A model generated the notes under the pieces. It was not told the DNA's origin and did not search any database. It saw only the letters and a program-made list of their open reading frames with translations. A program made the position numbers and the translations under genes. A DNA stretch of 64,000 bases, taken from positions 37,380,389 to 37,444,388 of the forward strand of contig NC_090189.1 of NCBI RefSeq assembly GCF_024679245.1, read 5' to 3'. Position 1 is the first letter of the stretch; every line of letters starts with the position of its first letter. The DNA comes from Pseudorasbora parva. Taxonomy: Eukaryota; Chordata; Actinopteri; Cypriniformes; Gobionidae. Shown here in pieces: positions 37,519 through 49,263 of this stretch.

Positions 37519-38795
37519 GCCATTACTAAAGTAACCCATACGGCTCCAGGGTTAGTAAAGACCTACTAAAGTGATTTTGATAGGTATTAGTAAGAAAAAT
37601 ATCCATATTTAAAACTTTATAAAGTAAAATATCTAGCTTCCGGCGGAATGCCTTCCATATTCGCATAGACGCCTTTGTATCCTAATGATGTAGAAGTTCT
37701 TCGTTCTTGGCAGAGGGTCCTGTGCTTGAAGCTAACGACAGATGCTTTCTTCCTGGTCTGGGGTGCACTCCTAGATGGCCACTTGACTCAAGGTCTTTGA
37801 AGACCTTATGGTCTTCACCATCCCTTATGGGCCATAAACTGCCTGGTAATGATAGATGTTTTACTAGCACTGAGATATTTCCTAGATTTCAGCGCCTTCC
37901 ATGTAATTTTCCACTCAAATGACACATTGGTAGTGTCCTTCATAAGTCACTAGGAGGGTCTGCCTCTATGCAGTTTGGTGCACCAGATTCTCCTCCGGGC
38001 CCAGGGCAGGCTACTCTCTGTCATAGCAGTATATATCCTTGTGCACTTGAATCATGAAGTGTTGTGGCGAAAGTGGGTTTGTTTACGTGAGAGGAAACAA
38101 AGCCATGCCAGAATCCACAGCCATCATGGCCATTTCAGAACTCCCTAGTCTGGTGGTCCCAGTCAAGACCATGTGGCCATTTGAAGCAGAGCCCACTGTG
38201 GTCTCTAGCTCTGTTGGCTCCACCATGGTCTTTAGTTCCATCTGTCCCATTGTGGTCAAAAGATCCACCATGATCTTCAGCTCCACCATGATATTTTGCT
38301 TTACCACACTCTCAGAAAAAAAGGCAAATCTTTTTACCTTACTTACCTCTAAATGGTACATATTAGTACCCTAACCCCTAGAGTTCGATGATCGCAATGG
38401 CGTAGATTTTTTTCTTATCATTGCCAAAAAGACTCAAATAACTCTGCAGATTTTTATCTTTAGGGCAAGTGTTATACATCATTATAATCTGTTAAGTATA
38501 TATTTTTTATTTGTGTACTCTCACAATATAAAGAACATGTTATTCTTTTTGCTAAATAAAGAAAACAAACATGATGTGGGATCTGCAGCCTCTCTCAAAG
38601 ATGTTCATTCAGATAGTCTTCAGAAAATGAACTCTAACTTAGTGAATACTTGTCACACAAACATTAGACATGTCTAAAGAATAGTCTTTTACTTTGGAAT
38701 TTTAAGAGCAATAAATATATTGAAATGTTAAGGAATTTGTTTTTTCATTCAGATAATAAAATCAACATGTATAAATTGCTATTAGGCAATTAATG
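37519..38795. other. Intergenic, repeat-like but unassigned
   Basis: The segment 38050-38340 contains repeated ccaccatg/gtggtc words and open frames on both strands without a recognised domain. At about 38300-38360 cactctcagaaaaaaagg resembles a common fish repeat terminus. Nothing else is supported. Confidence 0.4.
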
Positions 38796-38928
38796 GGGAG
38801 ATAATCGATAATCGAAGTGAATCGAATCTGACAGGACAAATCAATTGTTAGATTAATCGATGCATTGAAAAAATAATCGCTAGATCAATCATTTAAAAAA
38901 TAATCGTTTATCCCAGCCCTAGCTGGTC
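38796..38928. repeat. hAT end fragment (ccagccctag)
   Basis: Sequence of the form ataatcgataatcgaa...aatcgtttatcccagccctag, typical of one end of a hAT element with AATCG-rich subterminal repeats. The opposite end was not found. Confidence 0.55.
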
Positions 38929-38980
38929 GGAAAAGAGTTAAAGTGAATTTCGTTTTGTATAAATTGTATCTTAATTTTAA

Positions 38981-39411
38981 AGGAAGTGTATGTAAGATTG
39001 TGGCCAAAACTGGTACTGCAGTCACTTTCAAATGACTGTAGAGCGGTGTATCCCTCTCCCCCTCCCCCTGGCTTGAGGTTGCCAGTTAAGCTGCAAGATC
39101 AGCAGGAACGTTTGTAGCTGCAGCTGTGGTAACTAGAGCAGAACTGGCAACCCGGATGCCGAAACACTTCTGACTTTATGATTGGTCGATAGGTGGAGGG
39201 CAGAGCTTCAGGCCAAAACACAACATGTCAACATCAACATCAGTTGAGGGCTGCAACAACAACTTTTAAATGACAATATCCTGGCCGGACTACTGTTGTC
39301 AGTGATATAAGTATTTGAAATTAACATGATTTCTTAATGTCTAGTGACATGTCAGGGCCATTTTATGCTTCATTGAAATACATTTCTTACATACAGTTTC
39401 TTTTTTCAAGG
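38981..39411. mobile_element. TTAA MITE, copy 2 of the 17105 family
   Basis: Begins aggaagtgtatgtaag after TTAA (38977-38980) and ends cttacatacagtttct near 39411, where the right TTAA has decayed. It differs from copy 1 mainly by small insertions (for example tcaaatgactgtagagcgg near 39027), useful for age estimates. Confidence 0.85.
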
Positions 39412-40409
39412 TTCCATCAGTCAATTGCCTGGATTTAATAAATAAAAAGAAAAAATAGCATATATATCCTATAATCATGATGCACAGTGCATCTCATAAA
39501 ATAACTGAAATTCGAAAATATATTAAAGTATTGTGTGTATCGGATAGTTTACAAAATCAAATGATTCAGAAAATATTTGCCATTGAAAGGACTGAGAAAA
39601 AATGAAAATCATAATACTTAGGCTTCTTGAAATCATAATTGCAATAATTAATAACATAATACTATACTTTTTGAAATCATAATTTAATAAATTTACATTT
39701 ATTTAAAATATATATATATTTTAATTCATATAGCAGTTACAATTTTGCAACCTGTTTGCATCCTGTTTTAATTTAACAATACATTTTAAGGCATTATCAA
39801 TTCCCTTCCGAATGATGCACAATTCAGAAACATACAAACAGTTTAATCATGTAAATTGCATGTTGTTGTTGTTGTTGTTTCACACAAACCAGCACGAGCA
39901 ATAGAATCTCAGGGTCACATTTTGCGTTTCTGTTTATAGTGCTTTTTCTTCTCTTTAGAAAGAGAAATACTCATTGTGATAGGATCCTTCAACCAAAACC
40001 ATACAATATGACAGGACAGTATACCCCCACAGTGAATCCACTGTATTTACAATGGCCTCATAGTTTTAGATTAAAACTGAATCTGAAATTCAGGCAACCC
40101 ACTTCTAAAACTAGCTCAAACAGTATGTGCCATCAAAGTAATAGCAACATCTCACCTTTTCTCAGCAAGGTACATGATTTGAGGTATAATACATGTTTGT
40201 ACTAAAAACATGGAACCATTAAACTGATAATTTTCTCCTTGGAGTTTCACCCATGAGATCAATATTTGCAGTCAAACATCTTTTCACTATATGAATTCAC
40301 AGGTCAGAATTTATCAAATGTAACTTATGTTTTGCAAATAATTTTTTTTAAATAAAAAATAATAATAAACAACTCTGAACCAATTATAACAGTATACACA
40401 CATATACAC
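39412..40409. other. Intergenic, nothing recognised
   Basis: AT-rich, with a short GTT repeat at about 39861-39880. No gene or element boundary was seen. Confidence 0.45.
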
Positions 40410-41222
40410 AGATTAGGCATAACATTATGACCACTGACTGGAGAAGTAAATAACACTGATTATCTCTTCATCACGGCACCTGTTAGTGGGTGGGATATAT
40501 TAGGCAGCAAGTGAACATTTTGTCCTCAAATTTGATGTGTTAGAAGCAGGAAAAATGTGCAAATGTAAGGATTTGCGCGAGTTTGACAAGGGCCAAATTG
40601 TGATGGCTAGACCGGGGTCAGAGCATCTCCAAAACTGCAGCTCTTGTGGGGTGTTCCTGGTCTGCAGTGGTCAGTGTCTATCAAAAGTGCTCCAAGGAAG
40701 GAACAGTGGCGAACGGGCCAAAGGGTCATGGCGGCCAAGGCTCAATGATGCACGTGAGGTGCAAAGGCTGGCCTGCGTGGTCCGATCAAACAGACGAGCT
40801 ACTGGAGCTCAAATTGCTAAAGAAGTTTATGCTGGTTCTGAAAGAAAGGTGTCAGAATACACAGATCATCGCAGTTTGTTGTGTATGTGGCTGCATAGCC
40901 ACAGACCAGTCAGGGCGCCCATGCTGACCCCTGTCCACTGCCGAAAGCGCCAACAGTGGGCTTAGAGCATCAGAACTGATCCACGGAGCAACAGAAAAAA
41001 GGGGCCAGGTCTGATGAATCACGGTTTTGTTTACATCACGTGGATGGCCGTTTGTCTGTCTGTGGCTTACCTGGGGAACGCATGGCACCAGGATGCACTA
41101 TGGGAAGAAGGCAAGGCAGTGTGATGATTTGGGCAATGTTCTGCTGGGAAACCTTAGGTCCTGCCATCCATGTGGATGTTACTTTGACCCATTTCCCTCA
41201 TACTCCAAGAGAATGCCCACTG
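40410..41222 (+). pseudogene. Tc1/mariner transposase pseudogene, 3'-truncated
   Basis: Left terminal region (aggcataacattatgaccac) is followed by a frame [20 protein letters not shown], the same family as the copy at 23670. The initiator and several codons have changed and later homology moves between frames (QCDDLGNVLLGN versus SVMIWAMFCW). Homology stops near 41222, before the last catalytic motif. It is dead. Confidence 0.85.
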
Positions 41223-42077
41223 TAACGTATGCCAGGTCACACACCTGGTCAGACGCTTCTTAGATAGACTCAAGCTTGGTTCCGGTCGATGATCAGCTCA
41301 GTCTTTCTCTCTGCTCTTGCATCGCAGGCTCAGTGTCTGCTGTGGGCTCTGGCATAAGCTCTGTGCAGTGTGGGGGATGCGGCTGGCTGGGCTCTTGGTC
41401 CAGCTGCCGATGTCCTTCTCAGTGGGGCAAATGGTGAACTGTGATCCATTGTTCACCAGCAACTCCACAAACACGGCAAAACTGTAAAGTGCATGGGGCA
41501 ATGAGATTATGTGGCGAGCAGGGAGAGGCCGAGAGCCATGGAAATGGTTTGAGGCCGGTGGCGTGAGCGTTAAATATTGTCACCTGCGCTCTGCAATGGC
41601 TTTGAGTTCTTCTAAAAGAGCCCCGGGAGCATAAAAGACAGAGAGATTACAGTGAAGGACAAGAGAGAGGATCAGGCCTGGGACATGTTGTGTTTTTATT
41701 ATGTTTTTAAGCAGCAGTCATCTGTGAAGGGCTAGTGCTTTACTTTCTTTTTGTGTTTGTTTATTTTAGAATTCAAGTATTGTATTTGAAGCATTTTCTG
41801 GTTCCTGCCTCCTTCTTCCCTGAACTTTCCTTTGAGGAGCCTTGAGGACAATATCGGCTTCTTTAGAGAAAATACAGTATATAACCATAAGGACTGGCCT
41901 CTTCCTCAGTCGCTGCCATGGCAACCCCATGCATAGCTGGACATATGATGTATGAAGTATTTATGTGCCAAATACACTCCTTCAGGATTCAAATAAATTT
42001 CAGGAAGTTTTTTTCGAGTATGGCCCTGTATGACTTCATGAAGAATGGAATTCCTTAAATGGGGACACTCCTGGATG
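41223..42077. other. Intergenic, nothing recognised
   Basis: Moderate GC with no domain-bearing ORF. It could be unique sequence. Confidence 0.4.
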
Positions 42078-42124
<47 letters not shown>

Positions 42125-42420
42125 ACGTTTGTTTTTGTGACATATGCGGACATTCCATAGGCGTAATGGTTTTTATACTGTACAAACCGTATTTTCTATC
42201 CCCTTACACTGCCCCTGCCCCTAAACCGACCCATCACAGGAAACATTCTGCATTTTTACTTTCTAAAAAAACTCCTCCTGTATGATTTATAAGCATTTTG
42301 AACATGGCTAATGTCCTCATATTTCACCCTCTCCTTGTAATACATATGTCATACCCATGTCATTATACACATTTGTGTCCTCATATGTCACAAAAACATG
42401 CCCACACACACACACACACA
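42078..42420. repeat. Microsatellite-bounded dispersed repeat
   Basis: A CA run (42078-42119) and a second CA run (42403-42422) bracket a body with gtttttgtgacatatgcgg near 42131 and tcctcatatgtcacaaaaac near 42378, inverted to each other, plus cccctaaaccgacccatcac, which also occurs reversed at 32640-32760. This is a fold-back repeat associated with CA microsatellites. Confidence 0.75.
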
Positions 42421-42861
42421 CAAAGAGAAAGAGCAAGAGCACATCCATCAACAAGCTTTGTTTGGGTTACGGAAGTCATCGGCTGAACTGTCGTGTTGTT
42501 TTTAGACCAGAAAAAAAATCAATAATGTCACCAAAGACATTGGTGTGTTTCTGGTTGTGAGGGAAAGATAACCTTTTTCAGCTTACCAAAGAACCCAGCG
42601 TTGAGGAAACAGTGGATGCAGTTTGTTTTTCTGGAGCAACAACAGAATTCTGTGTTTTTTTGTTTTTTTTCCAGAATTTTGGTGAAATTTATTACTATTA
42701 TTATTATTATTATTATAAAAAAGCCCCAGTTCAATGCTTTACAGATCTTTTGGCACTGAAAGACAAAGCTAAAATATTTTGGTCATGAATTGGAACCACA
42801 ATTAGTAAGTAAAATACATCAAATCTGTGTTTTGTTGGCAACTGGCGTGAAATTGCAAATA
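42421..42861. other. Intergenic, nothing recognised
   Basis: Contains a short ATT repeat (about 42693-42718). No other feature was recognised. Confidence 0.4.
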
Positions 42862-42869
42862 ATGTAAAC

Positions 42870-43989
42870 TTGGCCTGTCACGATAACAAATTTTACTGGA
42901 CAAGAAATTATTATATATTATATTATCGATAAACAATAATATTGTCGTTCTAAGACCATTTTCATCTAAAATAATGATAATGGCATAAAAATGCTGGTGC
43001 ACATTTTCAAAGATCAATAAACTTTAATTTCTAAAGACTATTTAACACTAAAAATGGAAAACATTTTAAATAACCACAATAAATGAACAAAACAACCAAA
43101 AACAATAAAAGCATGGACTCAAGTCTGTTTAAAAAATGCATTTAAATAAGTACCAAAAACAATAAATAAAATGGATGAAAACTGCAACGGATGATTGTGT
43201 TTTAGGAGCATATTAGGGGCGGCACAGTTCACAAAACCCACGGTTCGGTTCTTATCACGGTTTTAGGGTCACGTTTTTCCATTCTGTATGGTTCTTGTTG
43301 TTTTTTTTCTTTTAATCCAGAAATGTACTTCAGCATATGATATATTAATTATCCACAATTTAGGATACAGTATTAAAAAAAAATTGTTATATCATAACCT
43401 AATCATGCACAAACTGAACTTGACCATCTCTGAGGAAAGTGATATTTTGATACAGCAAGAGAGAAGACATTGACATAACATGCTTTTCATTTATTTGGCA
43501 AAAAAAGGAGAATGTGTATTGCTATCTCTACAGGAACGTATGTGCCTTTTTAGCACACAAAGATTGAACTGAAGAATTAACTTGCGTTCATCAAACTTCA
43601 GTGTAGCTTTAAACCTAGTTTATTCACGACGCGTCCGCTCGAGCGCGAGGATGCGCGCGGCAAAAATGACGTTAACGCAGAGTGCACGAGACCCCATTTC
43701 GTTGGCGTTGTGCACGTCAAATTTCGGAACTTTGCGTGTGGCTCCGCAACCGAAGAGTCACGAGTTCCAGACTAATCTGCTGGCCGAGAATGACGTCTCA
43801 TCATGCCGCACCCGGTCTGCGCGTCGAGTATAAACATCTCCCCAAACGGACGAGGCGCGCGCAGTCAATGAGAGAGACGAGGAAAACAAAAAAATCATTC
43901 AAATGGCAATTATCGCGGCCGAAAAAATTATCGAGCTCATTTTTTTTATCGTGCGATTAATTGATTTATCGAATATCATGACAGGCCTA
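42870..43989. mobile_element. hAT-type non-autonomous element (TTGGCCTGTCACGATA)
   Basis: Ends ttggcctgtcacgataa and tatcatgacaggccta, inverted with few mismatches and flanked by the perfect 8-bp duplication atgtaaac (42862-42869 and 43990-43997). Subterminal TTATCG/CGATAA words are typical of this fish family. A second repeat start (ggggcggcacagttcac, about 43215) suggests another insertion inside. The CpG-rich 43625-43870 part has open frames without a known domain. Confidence 0.88.
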
Positions 43990-43997
43990 ATGTAAAC

Positions 43998-44379
43998 AAC
44001 ACAAATGTATAGTGATTTAAAAGTTATCCAGGGATAATGCGACAATGTACACGTGTGTGTGTGTGTGTGTGTGTGTGCTTGTGATTTTTTTTAGCTCTGT
44101 CCACTGCATGCCTCTAGGAGCTCGGCTGTTCTTTAGAAGAATCTGTAGAGCGTATCTGTCTTTTATAAATATGATAAAACTAAAGACTCTTCAGAGGTAT
44201 AAATGATGCAATACTACTCTATGTACTCAAGATTACATAAGATAGGCAGCAACTGTAAGTGATACGCCCCCATTTAATTTGGGAAGATCTATCATATCTA
44301 CTATCTGCTTTCAGTGATTTACAATGGTTTTGTTTCCTAATGTATGTTGATGTATATCCTTTTCAATTATAATTTAAAG
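43998..44379. other. Intergenic with GT microsatellite and a TTAA-element fragment
   Basis: A GT run lies at 44053-44077. The segment 44120-44245 (ttttataaatatgataaaac, gatgcaatactactc) resembles the right part of the element at 35888-37078, without its terminus. Confidence 0.6.
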
Positions 44380-44541
44380 TGCTAATACACAGACTTGGGG
44401 TCCTAAATTTCAAACTTATTTCACGTTGTCATTGTCTATAGAATTTGAGGAAAATGAATTTAATCCATTTTGGAGTAAGGCTGTAACATAACAAAATGTG
44501 GGAAAAGTGAAGCACTGTGAATACTTTCTGGATCCACTGTA
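44380..44541. repeat. Solo terminal-repeat fragment of a Tc1-like element
   Basis: Ends aatactttctggatccactg followed by TA, with ggctgtaacataacaaaatg upstream. It matches the right end of the copy at 44690-46438. It is in right-end orientation and separated from that copy, so it is an independent fragment. Confidence 0.75.
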
Positions 44542-44689
44542 TATTGAGACACGACAGCTGTTTATATTTAAGCCACATTACATATCATGACCATGCTTTC
44601 TTGTGAAACATACTAAATGCTTCCATGAGGTTTTTCTGGCAGCTTTAGTATATACGATTTTGTGGCTATCTTTCATATCATTATCTAAG

Positions 44690-46438
44690 CATGTCTTTAA
44701 TTTATAATGGATATAACGAATTTCCTGTCACTGAAAAAACATCCTCACAGCATGATGATGCCTCCACCATGCTTCACTGTAGAGATTGCATTGGCCTGAT
44801 GATGATCGGTGCCTGGTTTCCTCCAGACATGACACCAGCCATTCAGGACAAAGAGTTTAATTTTGTTTCATAAAACCAGACAATTTAGAGTCCTTCAGGT
44901 GCCTTTTGGCAAACTCCAGTTGGCCTGTGTGATAAAGTGAGGTACGCAACTCAAAGAACCAAACAATGGGCTTTGTTTTCAAGATCATTTTATTTAATGT
45001 TTTGTCTCACACGTGTCAAATGGAAGGTGCACATTGCATTGTGACTCATGGTCGTCAGTCTTATCCTTGTTTTGCCGGTAAATAAGAAAAGGTGAAAATT
45101 AGACAAATAATGATTTGTTTGTTAATGATGATTCTCTTTGACTTACCTTCTTCCTGGAACTCCGGAGGAGGAGTTTAAACGTTGAAAATGTTCTTACATT
45201 GATGTCATGTCTTTTAAGGTTCTAATGGGTTTTCCTTACGGAAATGAAACTTATTAAAGAAGATGATAATAGTCATGTCAGAATGTTGATGTAAAAGATA
45301 AGTAAGCTATGCAGAGTGTAAATAAAATTGTCCTGTCATTGGTGTGTTTGAATTTAAGGGGAGGAGCCTTAACTATAAAAAGTCCAATTATTAGGACAAA
45401 CGGAGAACGAAGTGTGACTGTTGGGCCTGTAGCCAACTTGGTAACGTTCATTATGTAAATCTTTTCCAGTTTTGTTTGTACTTTGATTTTCCTGGTGTTT
45501 TATTGTGGAATTTTGTTGAATGGAACCTGGTTGCACTGTTTTGAACATGCCCTGACAAGAAAATTAAATCTCCTTTAAAAGACTTCAGAGTTTTTACTTT
45601 TTCTTGCGGCCTGCCTTGACACTACTTGAGAAGTCCTGTACAACAGCCTGTCATGTGCCTTTTAATAAGAAGTGTCTTCCATCTGGCGACTCTACCATAG
45701 AGGTCTCAGTGTTCAAGTGCTGCAGAGATGGTTGTTCTTCTGAAAGGTTCTCCTCTCTCCAGAGAGAAATGCTGGAGCTCTGTCAGAGTGACCATCAGGT
45801 TTCTGTTCACCTCCCTGACTAAGGCCCTTCTCCTCTGATCGCTCAGTTTGGCTGTGCCCCAGCTCTAGGAAGAGTCCTGGTGGTTCCAAACTTCTTCCAT
45901 TTACGGATAACGGAGGCCACTGTGCTCTTGGGATCTTTAATGCTGCAGAAACGTTTCTGTCCGCTTCCCCAGATCTGTGTCGCGATACAATCCTGTCTCT
46001 GAGGACTACGGACAATTCCTTGAACTTCATGGCTTGCTTTGTGCTCTGACATGCACTGTTAACTGTGGGACCTTATATAGACAGGTGTGTGCCTTTCCAA
46101 ATCATGTCCAATCAACTGAATTCACCACAGATGGACTCCAATCAAGTTGTAGAAACATCTCAAGGTTGATCAGTGGAAACAGGATAAACCTGAACTCAAT
46201 TCAATGTCATGTCATGTCAAAGGCTGATGTCATGTCAAAGGCTGTGAATACTTATGTGCATGTTTTTTATTTTATTTATAAATGTGCAAAGATTTCAAAC
46301 AAACTTCTTTCACATTGTCATTATGGGGTATTGTTTGTATTCATATTGGAAATAATGAATTCAATACATTTTGGAATAAAGCTGTAACATAACACAATGT
46401 GGAAAAAGTGAAGCATTGTGAATACTTTCCGGATGCAC
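44690..46438 (-). pseudogene. Tc1-like transposase pseudogene, split by a solo LTR
   Basis: Minus-strand homology runs from the right end (gaatactttccggatgcact) through an ATG at 46030 (MKFKELSVVLRDRIVSRHRS) and the second helix-turn-helix (VASVIRKWKKFGTTRTLP, another frame) to about 45651. It resumes at 44922-44750 with sequence corresponding to the 'K-LF..ND..W-RPG-AH' and 'VKHGGGSIM' region. Frames change repeatedly. The C-terminal third and left terminal repeat are absent. The copy was broken by the LTR at 44928-45645. Related to the fragment at 60364-61010. Confidence 0.85.
44928..45645 (+). mobile_element. 718-bp solo LTR
   Basis: Starts TGTGATAAAG and ends GTACAACA, i.e. TG...CA, and is flanked by the perfect 5-bp duplication gcctg (44923-44927 and 45646-45650). 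Removal rejoins the Tc1 sequence exactly at ...gttggcctg|tcatgtgcc. Inside on the plus strand are a TATA-like actataaaaag (about 45369) and a possible poly(A) signal attaaa near 45564. No internal coding region, so it is the product of LTR-LTR recombination. The superfamily is undetermined. Confidence 0.88.
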
Positions 46439-46893
46439 TTATGTAGTATAACAACAGAAGTGTTAATAAGGAATCAGAAGAAAAATCCTCAGGACAAATA
46501 TAGGATTTTTATAAAGCATTAATCATTTAGTATGAAAAGTATGTTGCATGACAAAATTAGAAAAAAAGAAAAGTCTGACCAACAGTGAAGTATGAGTCAC
46601 ACCTATGGATTTATCGTTTTAATTTTTACCACAGCGATGTGTGTCAACCATTATGGCTGACAGCCGTAGTCATTTCTCGTAAACAAAGTCAGAACTTGGC
46701 AAGCAATGAACTGGAAAGATACAGTCATGCTCAGAGAATGACATATGAGAGAAAGCCATTGCTGAAGACAGGAATAAATGATAAACGTAGTTAAACCATA
46801 AAATAGAGACATTCATTTTCAATTGTGTCACAAATTATAATCATTTTAATCTGCCTCCAAGCTAATTGTATCATGATTATTTCATTATAATGG

Positions 46894-46983
<90 letters not shown>

Positions 46984-47148
46984 ACTAGTAATAGTGAAGT
47001 ACTAGCAATATAATCATATAAATTAAAAAATGATTTTCAAGATTTAATATAATATTACATATTAAATATTTTAATGCAATTATAAAAGTAGATCAATGCA
47101 TTTGTTATAAAGGCTGTTAGGTTAAAACATATCCAGTATAACAGGAAC
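46439..47148. other. Intergenic with (AT)n microsatellite
   Basis: An AT run spans about 46890-46976. The rest is AT-rich without recognised features. Confidence 0.7.
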
Positions 47149-47371
47149 TTAAAGGGGTGATGAATTGAGGAATCAACTTTCCCTTGAGCTTTTGATATAT
47201 AAAAGGTCATGGTAATATAAGAATATCCTCTAAGTTTCAGAGCTGAAAACTTCCTTGTTAGTCAAAGAAAAGCTTAGAATCCACCAGGCCCAGAAAAAGG
47301 TCCTGTGCTTCATTCTGACGTCATTGTGCTACGAAACGCACACCTCCACAGAACGTTTAATCTTACGTCAT

Positions 47372-47581
47372 TGCGCTATTCCTGGTTGTGGAAGAACACA
47401 GTCACATTATAAGCTTCCTTCTGATCCTAATATTAGGAATGAGTGGTTGAACTTTATTTTTAATGAAGTTCTAGCTCACGTGGGGAAGACATATTAACAT
47501 CAGTTCACTGAGGGATCGTTTGTAAACAAATCTCCGGTCAATGCTGGATTTGGATCCGACAGGAATGGTGCAACACACCAT
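47372..47581 (+). pseudogene. Degenerate THAP zinc-finger exon
   Basis: The frame opened at 47255 reads CAIPGCGRTQ, then HYKLPSDPNIRNEWLNFIFN, the THAP pattern Cys-x2-4-Cys ... LP.D...R..W. Further on the expected Cys-x2-His is destroyed: the position reads Tyr-stop-His-Gln before FTEGSFVN, so at least one zinc ligand and the frame are lost. The exon ends at cac-cat|gtgagt. THAP domains bind DNA sequence-specifically and are shared by P/Kolobok-type transposases and host proteins. This one is non-functional. Confidence 0.7.
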
Positions 47582-47747
47582 GTGAGTAAAACGTGTTTTT
47601 ATATGTAATAGTATTGCATTGTTATAGATCGTTTTGCTTATGTGTACGTGTCTAACAGAGCATACCTTTAGCCCTCTGGACTCACACATACGGGCCAGGG
47701 CTCGCAAAGACTCTCATGACTCTCATTATATTCCGTTCTTGTTCTGC

Positions 47748-47750
<3 letters not shown>

Positions 47751-47827
<77 letters not shown>
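47751..47827. repeat. (TC)n microsatellite
   Basis: Uninterrupted TC repeat of about 77 bases, giving spurious LSLS frames on the plus strand. Confidence 0.97.
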
Positions 47828-47831
<4 letters not shown>

Positions 47832-48471
47832 CTCTCAAGTTGACATCGGAAGGGCGGCGCGCGTGCTATTTGCGCTTATATCTAAGATTATGTCTAATCT
47901 TGCGGGCTATGTGTAATATAAAAGTAATAGTCCAATCAATCGCGGGTCGATGAGAAATAAAATATTGTGTTTGTGTGATGAAGACGTTTACGAGCCCTGT
48001 GGTTGAAAGACTCATTCTGGTTGCCGCTTCTCCCTCAATCTCTCCTCTCCCTCATGTGAACTGAACTGACAGGGGAGCTGAAGCTCATTAAATATGCAAA
48101 TCTTATCCACTCCTAGCCATGGTCATTTACTTCCAAGTCTCCAGCCCATCAAAACCCAGCGTAGGAGATAGCTTTAAAACCAGTGTAGAAAATAGCCTAT
48201 TACTTATTAGTTAAGATGTTTTTGAATGTAAAAACCACACAAACGTCATTAGTTGATTTCAGACAACAGTATAAACAAATTAAAAATCCAGTTCATGACA
48301 CCTTTAAGTATCTTAAATTACTGCACAAAGCAAATTATAGGCTTACCAATAAAAAAAATTAGAGCTTAAAAAATGCTTTAACAAATCTGAATCTGCCCGC
48401 CCATTTTTGTTGTTGCTCAAAAAGATCCCGGTTCAGTGGCAGAGACGGTCGGTTTGGGATGTCGCTTTTAC

Positions 48472-49205
48472 ATGGCTGACTTATTCTCGGTAAGTTCTGA
48501 CCTTTCTATTTTAGATTTGTGATAACGATGTACTTCGTTTTGATGGTTTGATTATTGCATAGACGTTACGGTTTAAAATTGACTAAAAGTGAGTTTTAAT
48601 CACAATAACGGTAGCTAAAGCTAAAGCATTATCCACTTCTATAAAGTTGAGACTGGTGTTTGGTCAAAGATAGAGGGGATTAAATGTAGTTAGCCACGTT
48701 CTTGTCGAAAAAGTCACCCTGTCTGGTTAACTTCAAAATAATTTAATGTTAGCTGGCCGTGATTAAGTGCTGGCTGCCTGTGTGCGTGTCCTCTAGCTAA
48801 TGTTAGCATTTTTTAAAAGTGTCTAAGTTAGTTGTTTTTATATCCACTGAAAATTTCACAGCAATTATTACATCAAAGCATAAGTTAGTTTGCACTCTGC
48901 ACTAAAGAAGGAAAGTTTGGATGGCAGGTGAACTCTGACACCAAATAAGCATTGATGTATTACGTTAGCAACAAGTGCATGAATGTCAGCAATTCTATTT
49001 TAGTGAGCTAACGACATGAAGGTCCGGTCACCTTTTTAATGAAAATAAAATGTAATGTTATAAATGTAAATCTATTTCTTAAATGGAATTGTGTTCTTTC
49101 TTTCTTACAAACTGTATGCAGGAGGACAGTCGCAGTGTTGCTGCTGAACATATCCTTAAGATGGTCGTCCATGGAGCTGATCGAGAGGATCCAGTCGATG
49201 AATGA
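48472..49205 (+). CDS. Candidate two-exon microprotein gene, function unknown
   Basis: Exon 1: ATG at 48472, six codons (MADLFS), then a consensus donor TCG|gtaagt at 48490. Exon 2: a pyrimidine-rich tract (ttctttctttcttacaaactgtatgcag) ends at 49121, and the in-frame continuation EDSRSVAAEHILKMVVHGAD, then REDPVDE, stops at TGA 49203-49205. The predicted product is 34 residues, acidic at both ends, with no signal peptide or membrane segment. The upstream frame is also open for some codons, so the start could be further 5'. This is one of the few stretches here without transposon signatures. I do not recognise the protein. It could equally be one end of a larger or decayed gene, or chance. 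Confidence 0.3.
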
Positions 49206-49263
49206 GCATTAAGGAAAAGTGACCATTCTGTTTCAGCTTGACTATGCATGTGCTCGTCATTAA

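Larger units (their letters stand above)
47153..48303 (+). mobile_element. Kolobok-type TTAA element carrying a decayed THAP exon
   Basis: Ends aggggtgatgaattg and cagttcatgacacct are inverted repeats, flanked by TTAA (47149-47152 and 48304-48307). The plus strand contains a THAP-like exon (47372-47581) ending at a gtgagt donor. Kolobok transposons use TTAA targets and some encode THAP domains, which is why I favour Kolobok over piggyBac. A CT microsatellite (47751-47827) expanded inside it. No catalytic domain remains. Confidence 0.8.
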
